A stretch of DNA of 64,000 bases from Achromobacter piechaudii NBRC 102461 (GCF_001571245.1 NZ_BCTK01000013.1:186001-250000), one strand, 5' to 3'. Counted from the stretch's first letter, positions 8,668 to 17,935 are shown. Made by a program: numbers and translations. The notes: generated by a model not told the origin, from the sequence alone.

Positions 8668-8820
8668 ATCAACACTGAACTCACTCCTGTCGTGAGTGCC
8701 GTGAGTCCTGGTGCGATCGGCACCACCGTCGCAGCGATGTTGCATGAGGTCGGCCGGACGCCCTTGCTATGTGTGTGAGCTTCTGGCGATCAGCTGACGC
8801 TGCTGGAGCAGGCCGCGCTA
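8668..8820 (+). pseudogene. Remnant of an oxidoreductase-like gene (possibly ketopantoate reductase)
   Basis: A short open stretch reads LTPVVSAVSPGAIGTTVAAM then LHEVGRTPLLCV, a stop at 8776-8778, and in the same frame ASGDQLTLLEQAAL and a second stop. The glycine pattern and the following LLC-LTL pattern resemble the nucleotide-binding start of a ketopantoate-reductase-like protein with an early stop and no downstream body. An open reading frame from 8590 exists but its first 25 residues look unrelated. I read this as a decayed fragment. The rest of 8546-9077 shows nothing I can identify. Confidence 0.35.
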
Positions 8821-9077
8821 TGACCCTCTTCCTTGTCGCCCTTGATGCCGGAACTCTCAGGGGCCGAAAGCCACTGAGCCGCGTATGGCGATCTCTCGTA
8901 CCCCAAATTCGGTATGGCTCAAGTCTTTTTAGCCGACTAGCGTGTTGAGTGCTGCCGCGCGAGGTCGGACACCGGGATAAGGCTGTTGAGGGCCAATAGC
9001 TGCGCTTCCAGCGTTTTTGTTGCTGGGGCGGCAAAGCGGCCAGGGAGCTTACGGTATCCACCCACGGAGGCACTCTC

Positions 9078-10574
9078 ATGTCACGTCGACTCACTCGTCG
9101 TTCGTTTCACCGTCTAACCGTCTATGGTGCGACGCTCATTGGAAGTCACGCGTTGTGGCCTCTTGCGAAGGCCGACGAGCCGGTCGATGTGCCCTGGGCC
9201 TACGACGACCCCCATCTCAGTGGCAACTTTCTCCCAGTGCTGCGCGAGGTCGATGTTCAAGATCTGCGGTTGGTCGCCGGGCGTATTCCGTCCGACTTGC
9301 GAGGCGTCTATCTGCGCAACGGACCCAACCCGGAATTCAGGCCGATCAGCTACGCCTATCCGCTGGACGGCGATGGCATGATCCATGCCGTGCACATCGA
9401 GGACGGGAAGGCCCGCTACCGCAACCGTTTCGTGAAAACGGCCAGCCTGGCGGTGGAGCGCCGCGCAGGGCGCGCGGTCTTTGGCAGCTTCACGCGTCCG
9501 TCGCCTGTTGATCCCGGCATGTTCCTGCCGGGCGAAGCGCCGTCGCAAATCAAGAATGGCGCCTTCGTCAACATCATTTGGCACGGTGGCCGCTTGATCG
9601 CGCTTAACGAAGCCACGACCAGCTACGAGATGAGCGCTGAACTGGATACCGTGGGCCAATGGACTGCGGGAGGCTCCGAACCGTTGCGTCTGGGCGCTCA
9701 CAATCGGCGTCACCCGCGCACGGGGGATCTATTTGCGATTGAATACAGCTGGCGTACGCCGACAGTCAAGATTCATCGCATCAATGCGTCAGGGACGTTG
9801 GTGGATACAAAGGCCGTGGACTTGCCGATGCCCACGATGATCCACGATTTTGTCCTGACAGAGAACTACGTGGTGCTCATCGCAGGGCCGGCGGTATTTG
9901 ATATTCAGGCAGCAAGGGCCGGCCAGTCGATGCTGCAATGGCGCCCCGATCTGGGCCTGCGCATCGCCTTGCTGCCACTGGCTGGCGGCGCCCCTATCTG
10001 GATTGAAGGCGAGCCTTTTTTTGTCTTTCACTTCGCCAACGGCTTCGAGCGTGGTCAGCAGATCATCGTGGACTACGTGCAGCACGACAAATTCGCATTG
10101 GCGAACGGCCCCGCGCCGACCTTCAAGCGGATGACCATCGATCCGGCTGGCCGCAGCTTCAAGGTTGCCAGCTTCTCGGACGAGCTTACCGAGTTCCCGC
10201 GCTTCAACCATCTACGCGAGGCGCTTGCCACGCGTTACGTCTATATGCCGACCCTGACTTCCTCGCTGAAGGAACTCAGCCCGCCGTCGGCGGTGTTCAA
10301 TACGGTGCTCAAACTCGATACCGAGACCGGCAGGTACACACGCCACGACCTGGGAAACCAGATTGTCGGTGAGGCTGCGTTCGTACCGAAGCCGGGCGGC
10401 GGGACGGCGGAGGACAATGGCTATCTGGTGGCCTTCACCTACGATCCCGTGGAGCGCCGCAGCAACCTGTTGCTGCTGGATGCGCGCCGGATCGAGGAGC
10501 CCCCTGTCGCCGTAATTGAAATGCCCCAGCGAGTACCGCAGGGACTGCACGGCAACTGGGTCGCCCGCGTATGA
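9078..10574 (+). CDS. Carotenoid/lignostilbene oxygenase family protein, Tat-exported
   Basis: A 498-residue member of the carotenoid cleavage oxygenase family, seven-bladed propellers with a four-histidine iron centre. Likely iron ligands are H208 (LGAHNRRHP), H256 (MIHDFVLTENYVV), H318 (FVFHFANGFE) and H491 (GLHGNWV). The family hallmark VYLRNGPNPEF occurs at about residues 78-88 and PLDGDGMIHAVHIEDG soon after. The N-terminus has a twin-arginine signal (RRLTRRSFHRL) and hydrophobic region, so it should be exported folded. The ATG at 9078 has GGAGG 8 bases upstream. Substrates in this family range from carotenoids to stilbenes such as lignin-derived dimers; the substrate here is unknown. 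Confidence 0.93.
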   Translation: MSRRLTRRSFHRLTVYGATLIGSHALWPLAKADEPVDVPWAYDDPHLSGNFLPVLREVDVQDLRLVAGRIPSDLRGVYLRNGPNPEFRPISYAYPLDGDGMIHAVHIEDGKARYRNRFVKTASLAVERRAGRAVFGSFTRPSPVDPGMFLPGEAPSQIKNGAFVNIIWHGGRLIALNEATTSYEMSAELDTVGQWTAGGSEPLRLGAHNRRHPRTGDLFAIEYSWRTPTVKIHRINASGTLVDTKAVDLPMPTMIHDFVLTENYVVLIAGPAVFDIQAARAGQSMLQWRPDLGLRIALLPLAGGAPIWIEGEPFFVFHFANGFERGQQIIVDYVQHDKFALANGPAPTFKRMTIDPAGRSFKVASFSDELTEFPRFNHLREALATRYVYMPTLTSSLKELSPPSAVFNTVLKLDTETGRYTRHDLGNQIVGEAAFVPKPGGGTAEDNGYLVAFTYDPVERRSNLLLLDARRIEEPPVAVIEMPQRVPQGLHGNWVARV

Positions 10575-10666
10575 AGCAAATCGACACGCCCATCAATCTG
10601 TAGAGAGGGCGTTTGCAAAGATGCCGCGCATTCGCGGCTTTCCTTGACGGTGACGCCTTGTCTGCA

Positions 10667-11056
10667 TCAGGACAGCGCTTTAGCCACCATCACCGTATCG
10701 ACGTACTGCGTCATGCGCACGATCTTGCCTTCCTGGATTTCATACAGGTGGGCGAAGGCGGCCTGCATCGACTTTCCTGTGGCTTTGTAGGTGCCGGAAT
10801 ACAGACCGAAGGCGGCCACCCGGTTGCCATCGGCCAGGTAGGTATGCACCTGGGCGCGGTAGTCGATCCACTCTTGCGCCAGACGTGAGAACACGCCCGC
10901 CATCAATGCGTCGACACCCACGTAGGTGCCGGCATAAGGAAACCCTTCTGCCTCGGTCCACTCTACCTGCGGGTGAAGAACGGCCATCAGGTTGCGGCCA
11001 TTTTCCTCGGAAGACCCTTCGTAAGTGCGGCGGATCAGCTCAAGATTGCTGTTCAT
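10667..11056 (-). CDS. SnoaL-like/NTF2-fold protein
   Basis: A 129-residue protein with the SnoaL/NTF2 cone-fold pattern: an N-terminal helix LELIRRTYEG, then LHPQVEWTEAEGFPYAGTYVG, a central helix and the C-terminal strands VAAFGLYSGTYKATGKSM and FAHLYEIQEGKIVRMTQYVD. This fold is used by isomerases, dehydratases and many orphan proteins, and no catalytic residue can be named. ATG at 11056 with GGAG upstream; an in-frame upstream extension to 11125 is unlikely. It is followed on the same strand by nothing until the carotenoid oxygenase and is preceded by DoxX. Confidence 0.8.
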   Translation of the reverse strand: MNSNLELIRRTYEGSSEENGRNLMAVLHPQVEWTEAEGFPYAGTYVGVDALMAGVFSRLAQEWIDYRAQVHTYLADGNRVAAFGLYSGTYKATGKSMQAAFAHLYEIQEGKIVRMTQYVDTVMVAKALS

Positions 11057-11131
11057 TTCCAACTCCGATCTTTGATGAATAGGGCGGCGAGCGGCCGATA
11101 AAGGCCCCTCGCCACGACGCGACATCCCGGT

Positions 11132-11710
11132 TCAGAACGACTTCTTCAGCCGCCGATCGATCGACCACAGACCGCCGCCGAAGGCGGCAAAGAACAGGCA
11201 GCCGAAGGCCCAGATGCTGGATAGCTGGACTGCCTTGTCCTGCAGGAGATTGGTGAACGCGACACCCGCATCCATGAGCCGCTTTGTGCCGTTGGGCGTC
11301 AGGAATTCTGGATGTGCCTTGATTGCCCCCAGGCCCGCGCTGCTCAACAGCGGTTCGGCGTTGTACGGATAGTGAAAGTGAAACCACACAGTCACGAACA
11401 GCATCACCGCGTTGGCCAGCGCAAAGGGCCGCGTCAGGAGCCCCAGGATGAGCGCGATACCGCCGAAGACTTGCATGATGGCCAGGATCGGCGAGAACAA
11501 CCAGCCCGGGTGAAATCCGATCATTTCGACGAACTGCACCTGGCCCATGGGGTTGAGGATCTTCGGCCAGCCTTCGTGCAGCAGCCATCCGCCTACGGCC
11601 AGGCGAAGCAGCAGCCATCCGGCCGGCTGGGCGAACCTCTCGTAGATGCTTGCTAACGCCGGGATGACCAGGCTTTCCCTGGGAACGCTGAAATCAAGGG
11701 GGGTGCGCAT
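11132..11710 (-). CDS. DoxX-family membrane protein
   Basis: A 192-residue inner-membrane protein with four hydrophobic segments typical of DoxX/DUF417-like proteins: GWLLLRLAVGGWLLHEGWPK, then PILAIMQVFGGIALILGLLT, FALANAVMLFVTVWFHF and IWAFGCLFFAAFGGGLW. Family members are linked to redox stress and thiosulfate or quinone chemistry, but most have no assigned function. The ATG at 11710 has GAGG upstream; an earlier in-frame ATG at 11749 is less favoured. The gene lies between the solute-binding protein and the SnoaL-like gene, all on the minus strand, and they may be co-transcribed. Confidence 0.88.
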   Translation of the reverse strand: MRTPLDFSVPRESLVIPALASIYERFAQPAGWLLLRLAVGGWLLHEGWPKILNPMGQVQFVEMIGFHPGWLFSPILAIMQVFGGIALILGLLTRPFALANAVMLFVTVWFHFHYPYNAEPLLSSAGLGAIKAHPEFLTPNGTKRLMDAGVAFTNLLQDKAVQLSSIWAFGCLFFAAFGGGLWSIDRRLKKSF

Positions 11711-11793
11711 AGAGGACCTCAGAAAGTTGGGGAGGGGAATGCTGTGCACCGGAGCGCCTTCATGCTGCTCGCGGGCACAGCAGCAAGGGTCTA

Positions 11794-12912
11794 TCAGTCC
11801 TTAAGCGGAGAGATGCCTTGGACAGGTCCGATCAGACGCTCGAACAGGCTCTTGAGACGCTCGACGCGGGCGCGGTCCCGCATGAAGGCAACAAAGTCCT
11901 CGGGACTGGTGTTGTAGTGGTCCAGGGTCTGGAAACCCGGCAGCGGCGCCACGTCCTTGCGGATTGGGAACTGTCGCGGGTTGGAGGCCACCGGCAGCGA
12001 CAACTGCCAGCTCATGTACAACTTGGCCGCAGCGGGGTGCTTGGCGTTCTTGAAGATGGCGCCGGTCTGTGCCCAGGTGAGAAAGGGATCGTTCTTGGGC
12101 AGCACGAAGCGCAGTGCCGACGATTCCACGGGAACGAAGCTGCCTGACGTGCCGGTCGAGATGGCGTACTTGCCGGCTTCCACCGCGTCCCGAGGCGTCT
12201 GCGTGCCGCGCACCCACTGCACGCCGTTGGCCTTGAGCTGGTCGATGAACCCGATGCCGTACTTCTGGATGATTTTGTCGAACATGTACAGCACGGCGTC
12301 GTCATCGTTGGGGTAGGCGATGACGATGCGGTCCTTGAACTCGGGCTTGAGGAAATCCGAGTAATCGCGCGGTGCGTTCTCCGCCGACACGTAGTTCTTG
12401 TTGTAGCTGTTGGCAAAGGTCAGCATGAACAAGCCGGTGAAGCGGCCGTCCGGGTCCTTGTAGGCCGTGGGAATCTGGTCCCAGCCGATGGGCTTGTACG
12501 ACAGCAGAAGCCCGCGCGCCGCCCAATCGTCGAAGTCGTGCAGCGTCTGCAAGTGCGCCACATCCACGTCGAGGTTCTTGCGCAGCAACTGCTCCTCGAT
12601 GCGCGCGTCGTGGTACTTGCTCAGGTCGACCACGATGTTGAGCTTCATGCCGGGAAAACGGCGCTCGAAATTGGACTTGATGCCGAAGCCCTGGGTCACC
12701 TCGTCGCCGCCGGCGTACACGGTCAGTTGGCCGCCTTCCTTGAGGGCTGCCTTATAAAGGTCGTCGATCGATTGGCCCGCGCCGTCGCGTTCGACGGCGG
12801 CGCCGGTTTGCGATTGCGATTGCGGTGTCTGGGCCACGCTCGGGACGGAGAAGCTGGCGGCTGCAAGCGCGAGAGCCAGGCAAGTGAGGCGCAACGGGAG
12901 AAGAATTTTCAT
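11794..12912 (-). CDS. ABC transporter substrate-binding protein (iron/polyamine-type fold)
   Basis: A 372-residue secreted binding protein. The signal peptide MKILLPLRLTCLALALAAAS ends near VAQ. The mature part shows the extracellular solute-binding class-1/6 pattern: LYKAALKEGGQLTVYAGGDE, then FERRFPGMKLNIVVDLS, DVDVAHLQTLHDFDDWAARGL and a conserved YPNDDDAVLYMFDKI. This resembles AfuA/PotD-like periplasmic receptors. No permease or ATPase gene is adjacent, so it is an orphan receptor. The ATG at 12912 is used; the longer frame to 12945 lacks a good ribosome site. The neighbouring MBL-fold and DsbA-like genes lie on the same strand. Confidence 0.88.
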   Translation of the reverse strand: MKILLPLRLTCLALALAAASFSVPSVAQTPQSQSQTGAAVERDGAGQSIDDLYKAALKEGGQLTVYAGGDEVTQGFGIKSNFERRFPGMKLNIVVDLSKYHDARIEEQLLRKNLDVDVAHLQTLHDFDDWAARGLLLSYKPIGWDQIPTAYKDPDGRFTGLFMLTFANSYNKNYVSAENAPRDYSDFLKPEFKDRIVIAYPNDDDAVLYMFDKIIQKYGIGFIDQLKANGVQWVRGTQTPRDAVEAGKYAISTGTSGSFVPVESSALRFVLPKNDPFLTWAQTGAIFKNAKHPAAAKLYMSWQLSLPVASNPRQFPIRKDVAPLPGFQTLDHYNTSPEDFVAFMRDRARVERLKSLFERLIGPVQGISPLKD

Positions 12913-12988
12913 GTCTGTTCTTTCAAGGTCAACGGAATCAATCAAGCACGCCGCGCGGGCGGCAAGTCACAGAGGCGGGACGCTTCGA

Positions 12989-13888
12989 TCAACCCCACTT
13001 CATCTCGCCCTTGGCGACCTTGGCGCCGATCTGCAGCGCGGCGGGCAAACCTGCGTTCGGGTAGCGCTTGTTCATGGCTGCGATCAAGGCATCGCTATTG
13101 GCGGCCTTGCCGACTTCTTCCTCGAAGGCCAGCAGATAGTCGCGGGTGTACGTCACGGCCGAAACGTCCAGCGCGCCCGTGGCCGACATATGGCCGGGCA
13201 CCACCACGGCCGGCTTGCGTGCGGCGATGGCGTCCAGGTTCTTGACCCAGGCCGCGCGCAAGGCGGGCGTCGCGGTGTCCGCCGTCCACACGTGCAGGCC
13301 CGAGAAGACCAGCACGCCACCGAACACGGCGTTGAGCGAAGGCACCCACAAGTAGCGGCGCGCACCCAGGTCCTGTGCCTTGACGATCTCGATGACGTTG
13401 CCTTCCAGGCTCAGCGAGGGGCCGTCGAAGGGCTCGGGGAAGACGATATCGGCCAGCGTCTGCGGGCCGTTTTCCTTGAGCTGCGGTGCCCAGATATCGA
13501 TCTTCTTCTGCACGTTGGCGCGGATGGCCGCGATGGTGTCGGAAGCGGCGATCACCTTGGCGGCCGGGAAGGCGGCCTTGATCGGGCCCAGGCTGAAGTA
13601 GTAGTCGGGGTCGCTCTGGCTGATGTAGATCGTGGTCAGCGTCTTGCCCGAGGCCTTGATCGCTTCAGCCACGGCGCGGCCGTCGGGTAGCGAGAAGCCG
13701 CCGTCGATGAGGATGGCTTCCTTGGTGCCCGAGAGCAGCACCGGGGCGCGGAAGAAGCCCTTCTCGCCGGCCGGGAAGTGCTTCCATTGCAGGGGGGCGA
13801 CAGTCGCCGAGGTAGCAGCGCAGCCGGCCAGAGCCGTGGCTGCGCCGACAGCGGCGGCGGCTTGAATGAAGTCTCGGCGAGTCATCAT
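12989..13888 (-). CDS. Metallo-beta-lactamase-fold lipoprotein lacking the HxHxDH zinc motif
   Basis: A 299-residue protein with both a twin-arginine-like start (MTRRDFIQAAAAVGAA) and a lipobox (LAGC, C23), suggesting an exported lipoprotein. The beta-lactamase-fold core is clear: EAILIDGGFSLPDG, then IYISQSDPDYYFSLGPIKA, and VVVPGHMSA near residue 222. Where zinc enzymes have THAHPDHYF this protein has SQSDPDYYF, so the three zinc histidines are Gln91, Asp93 and Tyr96; only Asp95 remains. The downstream PGH is kept. It is therefore either inactive as a hydrolase or a binding/scaffold protein, or it uses a different metal site. It lies between the solute-binding protein and the DsbA-like gene. 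Confidence 0.85.
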   Translation of the reverse strand: MMTRRDFIQAAAAVGAATALAGCAATSATVAPLQWKHFPAGEKGFFRAPVLLSGTKEAILIDGGFSLPDGRAVAEAIKASGKTLTTIYISQSDPDYYFSLGPIKAAFPAAKVIAASDTIAAIRANVQKKIDIWAPQLKENGPQTLADIVFPEPFDGPSLSLEGNVIEIVKAQDLGARRYLWVPSLNAVFGGVLVFSGLHVWTADTATPALRAAWVKNLDAIAARKPAVVVPGHMSATGALDVSAVTYTRDYLLAFEEEVGKAANSDALIAAMNKRYPNAGLPAALQIGAKVAKGEMKWG

Positions 13889-13930
13889 GATGGTTCCTGG
13901 TGTGAAAAAAAGGTGAGAGAGACGCGGGAT

Positions 13931-14569
13931 TCAGGCGCTGGCTACTTGCGCCAGGAAAGCTTTCGGGTTGGAGAACACGGCGTTCGAGGGCAGCAGTTGG
14001 CGCTGTCCGTTCTGTTCCAGGATGAAGGTGGGCACACCGCGCGCACCGAACTGCTGCAGCAGCGCCTGTGCCTCGATCACGCGCGCACGGTTGGCATCGA
14101 GCAACGCAGCATCAGGCTGGACCAAACGCTGGGCGGCATCGTCAAGGCCCTGCGCCTTCAGCACGGCAACCAGCGTGTCCAGCGACGTGACGTCGCGGCC
14201 TTCGACGTAGCGGGCTTGCTGGATGACCTTGAGTGCCTCGAATTCACGCACGGGCGTGGTCAGCGCCACCGCTGTCAGTGCCACGGTGGCAGGCCCGCTG
14301 TCGAACATCTGGCGCTGGTCGGCCAGCACGTCGCTGCGGTACTGCTCTGAGAACCGCTGGCCCGTGAGGCGTTCGATGCGCTGGTCATTGCTCCAGGCGT
14401 AAGTGGCGAAGTCGTGGGTCATCGGACGCGCGCCTTCACCGGAGAACAGGCCGCTGGGCAGCAGACGCAACTCGACGCCAGGCATGGCTGCGAGTTCCGC
14501 CACCGTGGCGCCAGCGCCGTAACACCAGCCACAGAGAGGATCGAAGAGGTAGTGCAATGTCTTGTTCAT
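13931..14569 (-). CDS. DsbA-family thioredoxin-fold protein
   Basis: A 212-residue protein with the active-site motif CGWC (C13 and C16) in LHYLFDPLCGWCYGAG, followed by a helical insertion and a C-terminal thioredoxin half with GARGVPTFILEQNGQRQLL containing the cis-proline. This is the FrnE/DsbA-like cytoplasmic group; there is no signal peptide. A role in thiol oxidoreduction or isomerisation is inferred from the fold. ATG at 14569; an in-frame extension to 14695 would overlap the divergent LysR start and is rejected. The divergent LysR gene at 14683 is likely its regulator. Confidence 0.88.
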   Translation of the reverse strand: MNKTLHYLFDPLCGWCYGAGATVAELAAMPGVELRLLPSGLFSGEGARPMTHDFATYAWSNDQRIERLTGQRFSEQYRSDVLADQRQMFDSGPATVALTAVALTTPVREFEALKVIQQARYVEGRDVTSLDTLVAVLKAQGLDDAAQRLVQPDAALLDANRARVIEAQALLQQFGARGVPTFILEQNGQRQLLPSNAVFSNPKAFLAQVASA

Positions 14570-14682
14570 GGAGGGCTCGAAAAGGGCGTTTGGATGCGCT
14601 TTGAACGGCTCGGTTTTGTTCGATTCATGGATGGTAAGCAGCCGGCGTTGACAGATAAATACGGACGGAGTAGATAATCTGT

Positions 14683-15636
14683 ATGGAAAAAGCAAACAAT
14701 GCAGAGCAATCTGACGCCAGCCATCTCGCCAATCTCAAGCGCCTCGCGTATTTCGCGGCGGTGGTCGAGACAGGCAGCTTTACGGCGGCCGCGGAACGAC
14801 TGGGTATCACCAAAGCAGTGGTCAGCCAGCAGGTGGCACGGCTGGAGCGGGAGTTCCGCACCACGTTGCTCACGCGCACCACTCGCAGGGTGACGGTCAC
14901 GGATGCGGGCAAGGCATTTCACGAGCGCTGCGCCTTGATCCTGAAAGAGGCGCACGACGCATTCGATGCCCTCGGCGAAGGCGCCACGGAGCCTTCTGGC
15001 ACGCTGCGGCTGACGGCCCCGCTGGACTACGGCATCACTACCATCGTGCCGGCCATCACCGAGTTCACGCGCCGTTTTCCGCAATGCAAGGTGGACGCGG
15101 TGCTGAGTGACCAGTCGCTCGACCTGATGTCGGGCCAGGTCGAGCTGGCGATCCGCGTGGGGTGGTTGACGGACCTTAGTGTGCAGGCGCGGCAGATCGG
15201 CAGCTTCCGGCAACTGCTGGTGGCGGCGCCCTCATGGCAAGGCCAGGTTGCCGGGTTCAAAACCCCTCAGGACATGGTCCAGCTCCCCTTCGTGGCCAAC
15301 ACCGTCTTGCGCGAGCCCGCGCGCTGGAGCTTCTCGCGCGGCGAGCTGGAACGCCAGAGCGTCACGGTGCGCGCGGTGATCTCGATGGATGCGACGTTGG
15401 CTGTGCGCGAGGCCGTGCGCTATGGCGCGGGGCTGTCCGTGTTGCCTGACTATGCCGTGGCCGAAGACCTGGCAGCCGGGCGGCTGGTCCAGGTGCTGCC
15501 GGAATGGGCACTGCCTTCAGGGGGCATCCACGCGGTGTTTCCTACCGCGCGCTTCAGGCCCGCGAAGGTGCGTGCCTTCGTGGATCTGCTGCAGGAGACG
15601 GCGGCGGGGGCCGCGCGTTTGGGTCGGTTGCTTTGA
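14683..15636 (+). CDS. LysR-type transcriptional regulator (CrgA/AaeR-like group)
   Basis: A 317-residue LysR protein. The helix-turn-helix occupies about residues 18-75 (LKRLAYFAAVVETGSFTAAA and GITKAVVSQQVARLEREF), followed by the co-inducer domain with SGTLRLTAPLDYGITTIVPA and DLMSGQVELAIRVGWL. This group usually represses or activates a divergent oxidoreductase gene, here the DsbA-like gene that starts at 14569. The 113-bp intergenic region contains the arms ACAGAT (14651-14656) and ATCTGT (14677-14682), the second abutting the ATG. Regulation of the DsbA/MBL/solute-binding cluster is inferred from orientation. Confidence 0.92.
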   Translation: MEKANNAEQSDASHLANLKRLAYFAAVVETGSFTAAAERLGITKAVVSQQVARLEREFRTTLLTRTTRRVTVTDAGKAFHERCALILKEAHDAFDALGEGATEPSGTLRLTAPLDYGITTIVPAITEFTRRFPQCKVDAVLSDQSLDLMSGQVELAIRVGWLTDLSVQARQIGSFRQLLVAAPSWQGQVAGFKTPQDMVQLPFVANTVLREPARWSFSRGELERQSVTVRAVISMDATLAVREAVRYGAGLSVLPDYAVAEDLAAGRLVQVLPEWALPSGGIHAVFPTARFRPAKVRAFVDLLQETAAGAARLGRLL

Positions 15637-15886
15637 AACTGCGGTCGACGCGCTTTTGATTCGTGCTGGCCGGAGCGACCTCGATCGTAGAGGCACGTCG
15701 ATTTGTTGAGAGCTAGAGGCTCGCCTTTTCGAAAAGCAGCATTTTCGGATTGGTGGTTCTTCCGTCAAAGTACGCCTTTTTGAAGGGTACCGTCTAAACC
15801 GCGCAGCATCTCGACCGGCGACTTGCCTGTCCTGGAATATGTCCTTTACGTCAGCGCTCGAAGAAAGCGATCAGATGGGCCATGCC
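15637..15886. other. Gap between convergent LysR and enoyl-CoA hydratase genes
   Basis: No coding feature is supported here. A small dyad, CGAAAA (15730-15735) with TTTTCG (15742-15747), lies in the middle and could contribute to termination of either convergent transcript, but the stem is short and no clear U-tract follows. Confidence 0.4.
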
Positions 15887-16699
15887 CTATAGAGCGTCCG
15901 CCGCCGGCCATTGGAAGCGCTGCGCCACCTTGTCCAGAAAGCGGCCTGCCGCCTCGCGGTGGTACTCGGAGGAACGAGCCACGCCCTGGCCGGCGGCTTC
16001 CAGGTCCAGCATGGCGCTCAGGTCGCTGTTGAGCGAAGCGTTCAAGCCGCGCTTGGTGATCGCCAGCGCCGCCATGGGCAGTTCGGCCATGGACAGGGCG
16101 ATCTGCCGCGCTCGTTCGTGGATCCGTTCCTGCGGCTGGATCTCAAACACGATGCCCATCTCCTTCGCTTCCTCGGCTTGGAACTCGCGGGTGGAGAAGG
16201 CCAGTTCCTTGGCGCGCTGCAGGCCCACCATTCGCGGCAGGGTGTACATGGTGGCGCAGTCCGGGATGGCGCCCAGCCGCAGGAAGGATAGGCAGAAGCG
16301 CGCCCGCGGCGACGCCAGGATCAGATCGGCGGTCAGGGCAAGGCCCAGCCCGGCGCCGTAGGCCGCGCCGTCGACCGCCGCGATCACCGGCCGGTCCAGC
16401 GTGATCAGGCCTTCTATCGTTTGCAGCAGGCTGGCCATGCGCTCATGCGCTCCTTCAGCGGAGCCGCCCGAGCCCATCGTGGCGATGTCGCCGCCCGAGC
16501 AGAAGGCCCCGTCGGCCCCGGCCAGGATTACGACGCGCACGCCGCGGTCGCGCCGGAGCTGGCCCACCAGATGGGCCAGCTCTTCGCGCATGACCATGTC
16601 CAGCGCATTGCGCTGCGCTGGACGGTTCAGGGTGATGGTGGCAACGCCGCCTTCCACGGCATAGAGCAGGGTCTTGAACTCGCTAGAGCTGGCTTGCAT
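15887..16699 (-). CDS. Enoyl-CoA hydratase/isomerase (crotonase family)
   Basis: A crotonase-fold protein of about 270 residues. It shows the family core YAVEGGVATITLNRPAQRNA, the oxyanion-hole segment GADGAFCSGGDIATM and the second motif RPVIAAVDGAAYGAGLGLAL. The expected acidic positions after the second loop read LRLGAIPDCATMYTLPRMVG, with an Asp in place of one of the usual glutamates, so hydratase versus another crotonase activity is not certain. The start is ambiguous: ATG at 16699 has GGAGA 9 bases upstream, while 16714 and 16723 are possible. It is the last gene of the minus-strand catabolic operon, about 70 bp after the racemase-like gene. Confidence 0.88.
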   Translation of the reverse strand: MQASSSEFKTLLYAVEGGVATITLNRPAQRNALDMVMREELAHLVGQLRRDRGVRVVILAGADGAFCSGGDIATMGSGGSAEGAHERMASLLQTIEGLITLDRPVIAAVDGAAYGAGLGLALTADLILASPRARFCLSFLRLGAIPDCATMYTLPRMVGLQRAKELAFSTREFQAEEAKEMGIVFEIQPQERIHERARQIALSMAELPMAALAITKRGLNASLNSDLSAMLDLEAAGQGVARSSEYHREAAGRFLDKVAQRFQWPAADAL

Positions 16700-16772
16700 C
16701 GTATTGGTCTCCATGTCTTCCATGATGGCCGGGCCGCGCCATGCGGGCCTGGCCGCAAGCTGTCGCGGGCCG

Positions 16773-17903
16773 TCAGGCGATGGCGCCGCATTCGCGCAAG
16801 GCCTGGATCTCGGCTTGCGCCAGGCCCAATTGCGCCAGCAGTTCTTGCGTGTGCGCGCCAGGTGCGGGCACCGTGCCGGCCTGTCCCGGCGTTCGCGAAA
16901 GGCGCGGCGCGGGGGCGGGGTGCACGATGCCGTCGGTTTCAATGAAGCTGCCGCGCGCCTGATGGTGCGGGTGCAGTGGCGCTTCTACAAAGTCCAGCAC
17001 CGGCGCGAAACAGGCGTCCGTGCCTTCTAGCAGCGCGCACCAACGCTCGCGAGTCTTGCCAGCAATGATGCCCGCCAGCTTGGCGCGCAGCTGGGGCCAT
17101 TGCGCGCGCTCCCATTGCTGCTCGAAGTCCGGGTCGTCGATGCCGCAGCGTTCCAGCAATAGGCGATAGAACTGCGGTTCGATCGCGCCGATGGACACAT
17201 ACTTGCCATCCGCGCAGGCGTAACAGCCGTAGAAGTGGGCGCCGCCGTCCAGCATGTTGGATTGGCGCTGGTTGACCCAGCTGCCGTCTTGCAGCTTGCC
17301 GTGGTAGGCGCTGGCCAGCAGCGAGGCGCCGTCGCAGATGGCGGCGTCCACCACCTGGCCGTTGCCCGAGCGGCCGACTTCGAGCAGGCCGCACAGCACG
17401 CCGAAGGCCAGCATCATGGCGCCGCCGCCCATGTCGCCGACCAGGTGCAGCGGCGGCGTCGGCGGCAGCCCGGCATATCCCATGGCGTGCAGCGCGCCGC
17501 TGATGGCGATGTAGTTCAAGTCGTGGCCGGCGGCCTGCGCCAGTGGGCCGTCCTGGCCCCAGCCCGTCATGCGTCCGTACACCAGCCGCGGATTGCGCGC
17601 CAGGCACTCGTCGGGCCCTAGGCCCAACCTTTCCATGACGCCCGGCCGGAAGCCTTCGAGCAAGGCGTCTGCCTTGTCCAGCAGCCGCAGCACGATGTCG
17701 GTCGCCCCGGGTTTCTTGAGGTCCAGCGCGATGGTGCGGCGGCCCCGGTCGATGAGCGTGCCGCCTCCGCCCAGGAACCCGGGCGTCAGCCGGTCGATGC
17801 GGATCACGTCCGCGCCCATGTCCGCCAACATCATGGCGCAGAAGGGGCCGGGCCCTATGCCGGCCATTTCCACCACCGTAAATCCACTCAGGGGACCAGC
17901 CAT
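16773..17903 (-). CDS. CaiB/BaiF family protein, alpha-methylacyl-CoA racemase-like
   Basis: A 376-residue family III CoA-transferase-fold protein. N-terminal motif [20 protein letters not shown] and [12 protein letters not shown]. The residues that define racemases rather than transferases are present: His127 in [13 protein letters not shown], Asp157 in [12 protein letters not shown] and Glu242 in GAIEPQFY. These match the His/Asp/Glu set described for bacterial and animal alpha-methylacyl-CoA racemase. The predicted reaction is epimerisation of (2R)- and (2S)-2-methylacyl-CoA so that an acyl-CoA dehydrogenase can act. It follows the IclR gene by 32 bp in the same operon, supporting a 2-methyl-branched substrate. 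Confidence 0.88.
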   Translation of the reverse strand: MAGPLSGFTVVEMAGIGPGPFCAMMLADMGADVIRIDRLTPGFLGGGGTLIDRGRRTIALDLKKPGATDIVLRLLDKADALLEGFRPGVMERLGLGPDECLARNPRLVYGRMTGWGQDGPLAQAAGHDLNYIAISGALHAMGYAGLPPTPPLHLVGDMGGGAMMLAFGVLCGLLEVGRSGNGQVVDAAICDGASLLASAYHGKLQDGSWVNQRQSNMLDGGAHFYGCYACADGKYVSIGAIEPQFYRLLLERCGIDDPDFEQQWERAQWPQLRAKLAGIIAGKTRERWCALLEGTDACFAPVLDFVEAPLHPHHQARGSFIETDGIVHPAPAPRLSRTPGQAGTVPAPGAHTQELLAQLGLAQAEIQALRECGAIA

Positions 17904-17935
17904 GTCTATCGTTACTCCATGATGAATCGGGGTTC

